Shown here piece after piece: positions 25,523-33,426 of a DNA stretch of 64,000 nucleotides. Source of the stretch: Bradyrhizobium embrapense (GTDB lineage Bacteria; Pseudomonadota; Alphaproteobacteria; Rhizobiales; Xanthobacteraceae); assembly GCF_001189235.2 (NCBI RefSeq), contig NZ_LFIP02000003.1, positions 310,001-374,000 of the forward strand, read 5' to 3'. The notes beneath the pieces are model-generated. The model was not told where the DNA came from, ran no database searches, and saw nothing but the letters and a program-made list of their open reading frames with translations. How positions within the stretch are numbered: position 1 is the first letter of the stretch; every line of letters begins with the position of its first letter. The translations under genes and the position numbers were made by a program.

Positions 25523-27073
25523 TCAATTGCGGCGCTTGTCCCGGGGCGGCGGCTTCGCTGCGCGCGGCGGCGGTGCGCGCCGTTGCGTGAAGCCGGGGCG
25601 GGCCTGAACTGCGGGCCGCTGCATGCCCGGACGCACGCCGGGTGTGGCCTGCTGAATGCCGGGCCGCACCTCGCCGGGTGCCTGCGGCGCAGGTTGCGCC
25701 GCGCCCTGTCGCGGCACGCCCGGTTGACCTGGTTGTCCGGGCTGGCGGACGCCGCCTGGCACCTGCGTACGGCCGGGCTGCAGACCGCCTTGACGCGCGG
25801 GTTGCTGTTGTCCGCCGGGTTGCGTCGCGCCTCCCTGACGTGTGGGCTCTTGGCGCGTGGGCTGTTGTCCCGCAGGCCGTTGTCCGGCTGGCGTCTGGAC
25901 GCCGGGCGCGTGCGGCAGCGTCGTGCCGCCGGGTTGGCCGGGCAACGCGTGCTGCGCGCCGCCTTGCTGCTGTGTGCCCGGCTGCTGCTGCGAGCCCTGC
26001 CGGCCGGGCGTGCTGGGTTGCGTGCCCGGTTGCTGCGGCTGGCCCGGACGGTTTTGCTGACCCGGCTGCTGCGGCGCGTTGCGGTTCTGGCCCGGCAGGC
26101 CGTTCTGGCGCTGCGGGTTCGGCTGCACCGGCTGGCCGCGATTCGGATAGGGCGCGGCCGGATTGGCCCTGCGGAAGTCGGGATTGGCACGGCGGAAGTC
26201 ACGCTGCTCGGTCACGACCTGACGGCCCAGCGTCTGCGCCGAATGCACCGCGCGCACGAAGCCCTGGTCGCGCGTCATCTGTTGCGGCGAGATCGTCAGC
26301 GGCACCGCGGCGAAACGGGCACCGCCGGCGCCTGGACGAATCGCAAACCCGCTCGCGCCGCGTGTCAGCACGCCGAGCGAGGCGCCGCTGCGGTCGTTGA
26401 CCTCGATGCGGCCGACATGTCCGTCGGCATCGGGATAGAGCTTGATGCCGACATTGTTGCTGGTCGCGGTCGCGCCTTCGGGCACCTCGACGAGGCCGGT
26501 GGTGCCGCGGATGCCGAGCGTCGCGGTCGGCGTAGAGATCTTCATGTCGCCGGTTTTTGCCACCGCGGCGGCGACGAACGCCGCCGTGCCCTTGGCGACG
26601 TTGAACAGCGCGCTGTTTTGCTGGCCGCCGTCCTCGTAGACGTAATTGTCGATCGTGATCCTGGCATTGGCCCGCAGGTTGAAGGTGGTGCCGTCGTTGA
26701 AGGTGATGCCGAGCGAGGAGGTCGCTGATGTCGCGACGTCGTCATTGGCAAAGATATCGTCGCGGATCTGCAGCGGCGTCGTGGTGTTGTTGCGCGTGAC
26801 TGTGGCGGTGCCGGTCAGCGTTGCGACGTTGCCGATCGGCTCGGGCGCCGTGGCCTGCGGCGCGGCAGCCGGGGCGGGCGTGGCAGGCGCTGGCGTGGCA
26901 GGCGCTGGCGTTGACGGTGTCGCACTCGGTGCGGGGGCGGGCAAGGGTGCCGGTGCAGGCTGCGCTTGCGCGAGCTGCGTCAGCTTCGGCGCGGCATTGG
27001 CCGTTGTATGCCAACCCATCGTGACGCCGGCACCAAGCAGAAGCGCATAAAGGAAGGCGCGGCGCATCACCAT
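25523..27073 (-). CDS. FecR-domain protein with Pro/Gln-rich tail
   Basis: 516 residues. A signal peptide (AFLYALLLGAGVTMGWHTTANA), a Pro/Ala linker, then a FecR-like domain at about 75-195 (GNVATLTGTATVTRN, SLGITFNDGTTFNLRANARI, TPTATLGIRGTTGLV). From about residue 290 the rest is strongly Pro/Gln/Gly/Arg rich (QQPGQQNRPGQPQQPGTQ and similar), probably disordered. FecR proteins of this free type are secreted or periplasmic rather than anti-sigma factors, as no sigma gene adjoins it. Convergent with the Nudix gene (15 bp apart). The DNA of the tail is repetitive, so its length may vary between strains. Confidence 0.85.
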   Translation of the reverse strand: MVMRRAFLYALLLGAGVTMGWHTTANAAPKLTQLAQAQPAPAPLPAPAPSATPSTPAPATPAPATPAPAAAPQATAPEPIGNVATLTGTATVTRNNTTTPLQIRDDIFANDDVATSATSSLGITFNDGTTFNLRANARITIDNYVYEDGGQQNSALFNVAKGTAAFVAAAVAKTGDMKISTPTATLGIRGTTGLVEVPEGATATSNNVGIKLYPDADGHVGRIEVNDRSGASLGVLTRGASGFAIRPGAGGARFAAVPLTISPQQMTRDQGFVRAVHSAQTLGRQVVTEQRDFRRANPDFRRANPAAPYPNRGQPVQPNPQRQNGLPGQNRNAPQQPGQQNRPGQPQQPGTQPSTPGRQGSQQQPGTQQQGGAQHALPGQPGGTTLPHAPGVQTPAGQRPAGQQPTRQEPTRQGGATQPGGQQQPARQGGLQPGRTQVPGGVRQPGQPGQPGVPRQGAAQPAPQAPGEVRPGIQQATPGVRPGMQRPAVQARPGFTQRRAPPPRAAKPPPRDKRRN

Positions 27074-27224
27074 CGATTCCCGGGAGGCATTGGGGACTGG
27101 CAATTGAGCCGCGTCAGGCTGAATGCCGAATGAACGGTCCTGCCTTGTTGTCATGGCGGACCAGAACGATAAGCACCGCGCTCCCGAGCGGAAGCACGGT
27201 GCCTGGTCGTTGCCAGGGTTTTGC

Positions 27225-27551
27225 TTAGCCGCGCTTGTGAGGAGTGATCTTGAGTGGCTTCGCCGGCCTGGCCGCGGGGGCGTAGCTTGCGGGCTGCGCG
27301 GCGGTTGCGGGCGGCACGTAGTGGAACACCGCCTTGCAGCCGTCGCTGAGCAGCGCGCGCTGCCGCACCATGCAGGCGGTGACGCGATCGACGTCGGGGA
27401 TTTCCGAGCTGCACAACCGCATCGCGTCGCCGGTGCACAGCTGTTGCTGCTCGTCGGTGTAGGCATAGGAGGCCGAAGTCAACAGACCGAGCGCGAACGC
27501 GGTTGCCGCCAGCAGTTTGCCGTGACGCAGCGTGGAAGCAGTGAAAGCCAT
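27225..27551 (-). CDS. Secreted small Cys-rich protein
   Basis: 108 residues. A signal peptide (LLAATAFALGLLTSASYA) precedes a single Cys-rich motif: LCTGDAMRLCSSEIPDVDRV followed by TACMVRQRALLSDGC, four cysteines that could form two disulfides. The pattern resembles one unit of the Cys-rich repeat family seen in many rhizobial secreted proteins. The C-terminal 30 residues are Pro/Ala/Lys rich. GGGGGACATC precedes the ATG at 27551. The function is unknown. Confidence 0.72.
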   Translation of the reverse strand: MAFTASTLRHGKLLAATAFALGLLTSASYAYTDEQQQLCTGDAMRLCSSEIPDVDRVTACMVRQRALLSDGCKAVFHYVPPATAAQPASYAPAARPAKPLKITPHKRG

Positions 27552-27706
27552 GATGTCCCCCTTGTGATGATCGCGCCGTTGCAGCGTGTCGCGGAGGCCA
27601 TCACTAGGCAGGTTTGGTTTCGGCAATTCTTCGTGCGCACGGCAAAATGGTTTCGTCGCGCGCCGGTTTGTTTCGTCAACCACACGCCGACGGGCAACGT
27701 CAGCGC

Positions 27707-28321
27707 CTATGGTGTCGCCGCCGCCGGAGCCCCCTCGAGCGCGAGCACGGCCTCGCGCTGGGCTTCGGGCATGGCGCGGATGCGGCGCCTGGCGGTGAGG
27801 CGGATCGCGGCAAAGCCGCCGAGGAACACCACGATCTTGCTGACGATGCCGAAGACCGGCATCACGACGGCCCATGTCGTGATCTCGCAGGTGAGCGCGA
27901 CGAAGGCGTTCACCGCGGCGGAGACGAACATCAGCCCCGACCAGACGTAACCGACCTTGATGGCGACATCGGGCACGACCGTCTGCGCGATCTCGGGCAG
28001 ATAGCGGTTCAGCCAGCCGGGCTTCAGCATCACGACGCCGACGATGGCGTAGATCACGCTCGGCTTGAACAGCACGAAGCGCGGGTCATTCGTGAGCAGT
28101 GTCGCGGTGCCGGCGGTGACCACCAGGACCAGGCTCAGCCATTCCATGGTGTCGATCCGCTTGCCGCGTATGATCTGGATACCGATCTGCGTGACGCCGA
28201 ACGCGATGCCGAGGCCGACCGAGAGCGCGGTGTTGTGGGTCAGCAGGAACAGAACGAGAAAGACGAGGGTCGACGCCAGGTCGAGGGCCAGCAACCTTGC
28301 CGCGGTGAAGAAATGCTTCAT
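27707..28321 (-). CDS. IspZ/YciB-like septation-type membrane protein
   Basis: 204 residues with five or six membrane helices. LLALDLASTLVFLVLFLLT, FGVTQIGIQIIRGKRIDTMEW and DPRFVLFKPSVIYAIVGVVML match the inner-membrane protein YciB/IspZ family, where the xFxKxKPTxxYxxxA motif is diagnostic. YciB is linked to cell-envelope integrity and septation in enterobacteria. The start is uncertain: the ATG at 28321 has GGAG 11 bp upstream, while 28345 and 28354 are alternatives. A hydrophilic C-terminal tail (RIRAMPEAQREAVLALEG) is cytoplasmic. It is probably a paralogue of the housekeeping IspZ rather than the orthologue. Confidence 0.72.
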   Translation of the reverse strand: MKHFFTAARLLALDLASTLVFLVLFLLTHNTALSVGLGIAFGVTQIGIQIIRGKRIDTMEWLSLVLVVTAGTATLLTNDPRFVLFKPSVIYAIVGVVMLKPGWLNRYLPEIAQTVVPDVAIKVGYVWSGLMFVSAAVNAFVALTCEITTWAVVMPVFGIVSKIVVFLGGFAAIRLTARRRIRAMPEAQREAVLALEGAPAAATP

Positions 28322-28439
28322 CGGCCGTTGAACTCCGCTTGTCATCTCACGCATTGGCGCGACCCGCGCCCGCGTCGGCACAGCTAGGCAGATTGTGGGC
28401 CTGTCGGCCTATCGATTTCTGAATTCGAGGAGCGAATTG

Positions 28440-29552
28440 TCAGTTTGAACCGGCGATTTCCACCTCATCCGTTGCGGTCTTGCCGGCGATAGCTTGCCGG
28501 CGAAACTCGGTCGGCGTCAGCCCGGTGTCCGCCTTGAAGGCGCGGTTGAACGGCGCCAGCGACTGGAACCCGGCGTCGAGCGCAATCGTCAGCACCGGTA
28601 CCTCGGCCTGGCCGGCATCGGCGAGCGCCGCCTTGGCCTCGTCGAGCCGATAGCGGTTGAGGAAGGCGTTGAAGTTGCGGTGGCCGAGCCCGTCATTGAT
28701 CAGCGTCCGCAGCCGGTATTCCGGCATGCCGAGCCTGACCGCGAGCACGCCGATGGTCAGCCCTTCCTGCCGATAGGTCCGCTCGGTCGCCATCAGATGC
28801 TTGAGGTGGTTCAGCGCGGCCTGGCTCGAGGCCGACGGACCGGCATTGGCGAGCGAACGCGCGAGCCGTGCGGCCTGACCAGTTCCGCCGTGGGCGCGGG
28901 CAACCGCCGGCTGGCTCGCGGGCGGATCGAACAGTATCATCCAGATCGCGATCAGCGCGAATGCACCAAGCGCCAGCGCGGCGCTGCGGCTGATGGAGAG
29001 GTCCGGCATTGCGGCGAGCCCGGCCGCGGCGGCGAACATCATCTGAAGGCCGATGCCGATCAGCAGCGCGATCAGGATCCGGCCGCGCGCCGTGGTCACG
29101 GCGCTGCGCCATCCCTTCGGGATTTGCGCGATCCCGAGCACGGAAAACCCGATCGTCGCCAGCGCCAGGACGCGACCGCACGGCCCGGCGAGATCGGGCC
29201 AGATCGTCCAGCAATTGTGGCTCACGACGCCAAGGCCGGCGAGCAGCGTCCACACCGCCGCATGCCAGGGCCGCAGCGCAAACCGCTCGTCGAACATCGC
29301 GCGCGCCCACAGCCAGAAGATCACCGGCGAGCCCATCGCGAGCGCGATGAAGGGAGAGCTCCAGCCGAATGACGATGCGGGAAAGAACGGTGCGGTGGTG
29401 ATCGCGTAGGCCGCGCCGGCCACGCCCATCGCGGCACCGAGATGCGCGGCGCGATGCACCGCCGCGTAGCGCAGCAGCAGCACTGCGCAAACCACCAGGA
29501 ACAGCGCGACCACCGCGCCCCGCAGACCGAGTTCAAGAGCCGTCATCGCCAT
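28440..29552 (-). CDS. Membrane-bound AraC-family regulator
   Basis: 370 residues. The N-terminal 230 residues contain seven hydrophobic helices (from GLRGAVVALFLVVCAVLLL to ALALGAFALIAIWMILF). The C-terminal 115 residues are an AraC HTH_18 domain: LTIGVLAVRLGMPEYRLRTL for the first helix-turn-helix and VPVLTIALDAGFQSLAPFNR, AFKADTGLTPTEFRR for the second. It is a one-component, membrane-embedded transcription regulator that would sense an envelope signal directly. No obvious target gene is divergent; a DUF2147 gene lies upstream on the same strand. The ATG at 29552 (or 29546) is chosen. Confidence 0.88.
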   Translation of the reverse strand: MAMTALELGLRGAVVALFLVVCAVLLLRYAAVHRAAHLGAAMGVAGAAYAITTAPFFPASSFGWSSPFIALAMGSPVIFWLWARAMFDERFALRPWHAAVWTLLAGLGVVSHNCWTIWPDLAGPCGRVLALATIGFSVLGIAQIPKGWRSAVTTARGRILIALLIGIGLQMMFAAAAGLAAMPDLSISRSAALALGAFALIAIWMILFDPPASQPAVARAHGGTGQAARLARSLANAGPSASSQAALNHLKHLMATERTYRQEGLTIGVLAVRLGMPEYRLRTLINDGLGHRNFNAFLNRYRLDEAKAALADAGQAEVPVLTIALDAGFQSLAPFNRAFKADTGLTPTEFRRQAIAGKTATDEVEIAGSN

Positions 29553-29710
29553 CGCAAGCCGCCCGCAGGTTCGATTCAACCTCGACATTGCGACGCTTAT
29601 AGCGCGTCCGGCGATCGACATGAAGCGACCGTCGGACCAGTCAGAATGATGTCCGCTCGCCGCTTGCGCGGCCGCGGACATCAGGGCGATCCGGAAAGGA
29701 AATGTGACGC

Positions 29711-30448
29711 CTAGCTGACCCGCTTCCAGGTCTGGCCGCCGCAGAACATGCCGCCGAAGGCGCAGCCCTGCACGCGCATCGCATTCGGGCCCTTCATCGC
29801 GATCGTCGAGTCGTAGTTGCGGCCGGAGTCGGGATCGTGGATGCGGCCGCTCCACTTGCTGCCGTCGGGCTTCATGTTGATCAGGATGCGTTCGTTGCTC
29901 GTCGCCGAATAGCCGCACAGATTGGCGCCGCAGGCTTCGACGCGGACATTGCCCTTGTTCTCCTCGGTGGCCCAGACGCCGATCGGTCCGGTCGGCGCCG
30001 GTGCGGCAGCGGTGACTGGAGCGGCTTGCGGCTGCGGCGCAGGTTGTGTGGCGACCGGTGCAGGCGCGGCGTCGACGGGCGCAGGGGCCGCCGTCGCAAC
30101 CGTTGCCGGCGGCGCAGGGGGCGGGACAGCGGGGGCGGTCGGCGCGGCCGGTTCCGGCGCGGCGGCCTGAACCGGAGCAGGTGCGGGCGGTGGCGCGGGT
30201 GGCGGAGAGCTCGTCGACGAGGCGACATCGTCATCGTCGTTGGACTTCGAGCCGAGATTCTTGCCGATGCCGCCGATCGTGCCGTTATAGCCGGGCGCCG
30301 AGATGCGGATGCAGGACAGCGCGCTGCAATTGCGCGGCGCCTCGACATGGATGCGCTGGCCGTCGATCTGGAAGGTGATGCCGGTGCCGCCGGCATGCGC
30401 TGACGTGGTGGCCATCAGCAGCGCGGCGATCGCAACGAGCTTCTGCAT
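29711..30448 (-). CDS. Secreted DUF2147 protein with Pro/Ala linker
   Basis: 245 residues: a signal peptide (MQKLVAIAALLMATTSAHAG), an N-terminal mini-domain with two Cys (GITFQIDGQRIHVEAPRNCS followed by ALSCIRISAPG), a Pro/Ala linker of about 80 residues, and a C-terminal DUF2147 domain (IGVWATEENKGNVRVEACGA, SNERILINMKPDGSKWSGRI, CAFGGMFCGGQTWKRV). DUF2147 proteins are periplasmic and of unknown function; related enzymes are lipocalin-like. Divergent from a paralogue with the same three-part design. The presence of complete C-terminal motifs here shows what the frameshifted neighbour has lost. Confidence 0.85.
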   Translation of the reverse strand: MQKLVAIAALLMATTSAHAGGTGITFQIDGQRIHVEAPRNCSALSCIRISAPGYNGTIGGIGKNLGSKSNDDDDVASSTSSPPPAPPPAPAPVQAAAPEPAAPTAPAVPPPAPPATVATAAPAPVDAAPAPVATQPAPQPQAAPVTAAAPAPTGPIGVWATEENKGNVRVEACGANLCGYSATSNERILINMKPDGSKWSGRIHDPDSGRNYDSTIAMKGPNAMRVQGCAFGGMFCGGQTWKRVS

Positions 30449-30518
30449 CGTGAGTCTCCATGGCGTTGAGCGGGGGCGGTGATTGGTCCGGACGCTACGC
30501 GCCGCCGGCTTCCGATTC

Positions 30519-30534
30519 CGTGATGCACATCACG
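30519..30534. promoter_or_regulatory. Palindromic candidate operator between DUF2147 paralogues
   Basis: CGTGATG-CA-CATCACG, perfect 7-bp arms around a 2-bp centre, in the 181-bp gap between the divergent DUF2147 genes. It resembles a CRP/FNR-class half-site arrangement (GTGAT...ATCAC). No regulator is tied to it by this sequence alone. Confidence 0.55.
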
Positions 30535-30629
30535 TTGCCGGGCAGAGCCGAACGGCTCGCCACGGTGACGGAGATCACTGCGCCGCGAGCACGGCGCCCC
30601 TAGCGTCATCGGACGTTTTGGAGGTTTCG

Positions 30630-31427
30630 ATGAAGCGCCTCTGCCTGCCCGTCGCGCTGATGCTGTTCATGCCGCTCGCCAACGCCGGCGAGGGCATCTC
30701 GTTCTCGATCGGCGGCCACCGCGTCCATCTCGATAAGACGCGCTGCCGCGCGCTGTCCTGTGTCTCGGTATCGGGTCCATCGAGGCGCGATGACGGCGCT
30801 GACAACGGTCGTGCGATCAAGCCGGTGCCTGCGCCCGCGGCGACGGCAGCAGTCCCGGCCACGCCGGCCGCAAGCGCGCAGCCCGCGCCCGTGCCCGTGC
30901 CCGCAGCGCCTCCCGCGCCGCCCCCGATCATCGTGTACAAGCCCGCGCCAGCCGTGCCGGCTGCCGCGTCGCCACCGTCAGCACCGTCGCCGCCGCGCGT
31001 GATGACCCCGCAGCCGCCGCCGGTCGTCGCAGCTCAGCCGCCGGCTGCGGTGCTCGCAGCGTCTGCGCGTCCGGCGCCGGTGCTGCAGGTTTCGCGCGAG
31101 GCCGACGAGGCGGACGACAGTCCGATCGGCGACTGGCAGACCGAAGCCAACGATCTGGTGCGCATCCGTCACTGCGGCACGGCGCTGTGCGGCTATGCGC
31201 TCGACAGGACGACGCGCGATCTCGGCGAAGCCGTGCTGATCAACATGAAGCCGAAGCAGTACGCGCGCTGGGATGGCGGCGTCTCCAGCCAGGACAGCGG
31301 CACGATCCATTACGGCACGATCGAGTTGAAGGGGCCGACAAACTGCGGGTGTTGTCCTGTGCGCTCGGCCGCGTCTACTGCACCGGTGCCGACTGGGTCC
31401 GCGTCTCGCGCGCACGGCACCGCGTGA
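30630..31427 (+). CDS. DUF2147 paralogue with C-terminal frameshift
   Basis: 265 residues as read: a signal peptide (MKRLCLPVALMLFMPLANAG), a mini-domain (GISFSIGGHRVHLDKTRCRA followed by LSCVSVSG), a Pro/Ala linker and a DUF2147 domain (IGDWQTEANDLVRIRHCGTA, EAVLINMKPKQYARWDGGVS). After IELKGP the frame drifts into TNCGCCPVRSAASTA, which is not family-like. The expected ending LRVLSCALGRVYCTGADWVRV is present in the next frame (about 31342-31465), so one base is missing near 31336-31345. Either the gene has mutated recently or the assembly has an error. GGAGG before the ATG supports the start. Divergent from the intact paralogue. Confidence 0.78.
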   Translation: MKRLCLPVALMLFMPLANAGEGISFSIGGHRVHLDKTRCRALSCVSVSGPSRRDDGADNGRAIKPVPAPAATAAVPATPAASAQPAPVPVPAAPPAPPPIIVYKPAPAVPAAASPPSAPSPPRVMTPQPPPVVAAQPPAAVLAASARPAPVLQVSREADEADDSPIGDWQTEANDLVRIRHCGTALCGYALDRTTRDLGEAVLINMKPKQYARWDGGVSSQDSGTIHYGTIELKGPTNCGCCPVRSAASTAPVPTGSASRAHGTA

Positions 31428-31576
31428 TCACGCAGGGGCAACTCCGGGCCGAGCCGCGCTCGTGACTACGCAGCTGTCCAACCTGTAACCGGACGCCGTC
31501 GAACTGTTTGCCACCTCGCGCGCGATGCGCGCTCCTCAGGGTGACGGGATGGTGGTGTCGACCAGAAAAACAAAAA

Positions 31577-31601
31577 CGCCCGGCGGGGCGGCCGCCGGGC
31601 G
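31577..31601 (-). terminator. Rho-independent terminator, minus strand
   Basis: Perfect 10-bp stem CGCCCGGCGG / CCGCCGGGCG with a 5-base loop. On the minus strand it is followed by TTTTTGTTTTT (31576 down to 31566), a strong T-run. It directly follows the 31-residue gene on that strand. Confidence 0.88.
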
Positions 31602-31624
31602 CTGAACTCTATGCCTAGCGAACT

Positions 31625-31720
31625 TCAGAACACGCCGAGAATGATGGCGCCGACGAAGGCGAACGCGATGTACGCGGCCACAATGCTCAGCTTGCTCAGC
31701 AGAGGACTCGCGAAATCCAT
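31625..31720 (-). CDS. 31-residue membrane peptide
   Basis: A 32-codon gene starting MDFASPLLSKLSIVAAYIAF and ending in a hydrophobic FVGAIILGVF. The middle and end form one membrane helix of about 20 residues after a short polar start, so it is a single-pass membrane peptide. AAGGGAG lies just upstream of the ATG, and a strong rho-independent terminator begins 23 bp after the stop. The size is in the range of known regulators of membrane complexes (such as AcrZ or KdpF), but no family is recognised and partner genes are not evident. Confidence 0.7.
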   Translation of the reverse strand: MDFASPLLSKLSIVAAYIAFAFVGAIILGVF

Positions 31721-32143
31721 GGGGACGCTCCCTTGGTTCACAACGCTGCCCGCATTAACGCAAAAGCTAGCAACTGGTTCCTGGCCGAAAAAGTCAGCCT
31801 TGCTGCCAAGCCCGATGTTCCTACCCGATACCGCATTGCGATGCGCGGCTCAAACAGGCGGCGAATCAAGGCGTTGAAGCGCCCGCAAATAAATTCCGCG
31901 GCGTTGCGGGTTGCGCATTGGCCGCCCGCCCCGGATACCGTCCGTCAGATTTCGACAAGATTGTAGCGTTTGCAAATACAATTTAAAGACGAATAGCGCG
32001 GAGCATCCGCGATGGTCGGTGACACAACGAGAGATCGATGCGATCGCGCGGCCAGGGTTCCACTGCATGGTTAAAGACAGCTGAAATCAAACAGTCGAAA
32101 TGCGTTGAAGAGTCTTTAATCAAATTCGCAGAACCTCCGCGCC
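31721..32143. other. Intergenic region, locally A+T-rich
   Basis: 423 bp between the 31-residue gene and the extensin-like gene. The second half (about 31950-32120) is markedly richer in A+T than the surroundings, with stretches such as GCAAATACAATTTAAAGACG, and is likely to hold the promoters of both flanking genes. No convincing gene is seen; an antisense frame of 72 residues has no family features. Confidence 0.5.
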
Positions 32144-33361
32144 ATGACGCGTGGAGTTCGTTTGTATCTCGTCGGCTCCCTTGTCCTTGTGTCGCTTGCT
32201 GGTTGCGGTCGCGGTCTGTTCCAGACTGCCGAGCGCGAACCGTGGCGGGCCGAGGCCGAGGCCGCTTGCCTGAAATCCGGCGCGGTCAAGGAAGGCCCGG
32301 ACCTCGTCCGCATCGATCCGATTTCCGGCCCCGGTGTCTGCGGCGCCGAGTTTCCGCTCAAGGTCGCCGCGCTCGGCGAAGCCAGTTCAGCTTACGGATT
32401 TGCCGACGACAGCCTGCGTCCGCCGGCGTCGGTCGGCAACCAGCCGCGTTGGCCGATCAATCGTCAGCCGAGCCCGCCGCCCGCGCAGGCGCCATATTCC
32501 GAACAAGCCGTCGGCCAGCCGAACTATGGCAGCCAGCCGAACGGACCGGTGTCGCTGTCGGCGCCCGGCGTCCCGCCGCAGCAGGGTGAGATCGACCTGC
32601 CGCCGGATGGCTCGCCCGATGCGAGCCGCGAGCGACCTTATTATCCGGGCCTGCCCGGCAATCCGCAGCGCGAGGGCGCGGCCGCGCCTTACTCACCTGC
32701 GCCTTATTCACAGCAGCCGTCCGGTGCGGCGGCGGCACCGCGGCTCGGCCCGTCGAGCGGCAACCCCGTGATGACGGTCGGCCCGGTCGCAGTGAAGCCT
32801 GCCGCAACGCTGGCGTGTCCGATCGTCTCGGTGCTGGAGCGCTGGCTCGCCGATTCCGTGCAGCCGGCGGCGCAGCGCTGGTTCGGCGCCCGCGTCGTCG
32901 AGATCAAGCAGATCTCGGCCTATTCCTGTCGGGGCATGAACGGCAATTCGCATGCGCATATTTCCGAGCATGCCTTTGGCAATGCGCTCGATATTGCGGC
33001 CTTCACGCTCGCCGATGGCCGACGCATCTCGGTGAAGGATGGCTGGAAGGGCCTGCCGGAGGAGCAGGGCTTTCTGCGCGATATCCAGGCCGCCGCCTGC
33101 CAGCAATTCACCACGGTGCTCGCGCCAGGCTCTAACGTCTATCACTACGACCACATCCATGTGGATCTGATGCGCCGGGCCAGCCGGCGCCTGATCTGCC
33201 AGCCCGCTGCCGTCTCCGGCGAAGAGGTCGCGGCGCGTGCCGGCGGCCGTAGCCCCTATGCAGCGCGCGAACCTTATGTCACAGGATCGCTTGGCGGCAG
33301 AATGCCGGCTCCGCGGGGTAGAGCGGGGGTCAACGAAGAAGACGAATTTGCCGACGAATAG
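32144..33361 (+). CDS. Extensin-like lipoprotein
   Basis: 405 residues. A lipoprotein signal (LYLVLGSLVLVSLAGC-type: lipobox LAGC) directs it to the envelope. The Pro/Gln-rich middle (about 85-215) is a disordered spacer. The C-terminal extensin-like domain (pfam06904 type) has NSHAHISEHAFGNALDIAAF and NVYHYDHIHVDLM, whose His and Asp residues match the zinc site of LAS-type peptidases (VanX/DacB-like). The protein is therefore a candidate peptidoglycan-modifying metallo-enzyme. After the domain comes an acidic tail (NEEDEFADE). It stands alone, divergent from the membrane-peptide gene. Confidence 0.88.
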   Translation: MTRGVRLYLVGSLVLVSLAGCGRGLFQTAEREPWRAEAEAACLKSGAVKEGPDLVRIDPISGPGVCGAEFPLKVAALGEASSAYGFADDSLRPPASVGNQPRWPINRQPSPPPAQAPYSEQAVGQPNYGSQPNGPVSLSAPGVPPQQGEIDLPPDGSPDASRERPYYPGLPGNPQREGAAAPYSPAPYSQQPSGAAAAPRLGPSSGNPVMTVGPVAVKPAATLACPIVSVLERWLADSVQPAAQRWFGARVVEIKQISAYSCRGMNGNSHAHISEHAFGNALDIAAFTLADGRRISVKDGWKGLPEEQGFLRDIQAAACQQFTTVLAPGSNVYHYDHIHVDLMRRASRRLICQPAAVSGEEVAARAGGRSPYAAREPYVTGSLGGRMPAPRGRAGVNEEDEFADE

Positions 33362-33426
33362 GACGCGTCTGACACCCGTATTTTTACTGGGGGTGCCGTG
33401 CAAACGGTAGCCACTATTTGCTGCAT

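Noticed and set aside
26742-27014. Short frames inside the FecR-domain gene
   Set aside because: They are alternate-frame readings of a repetitive Pro/Ala/Gln coding stretch.
31850-32068. A 72-codon minus-strand frame upstream of the extensin-like gene
   Set aside because: It has no ribosome site, no motif and an unusual codon composition for this genome; the interval looks like promoter DNA.
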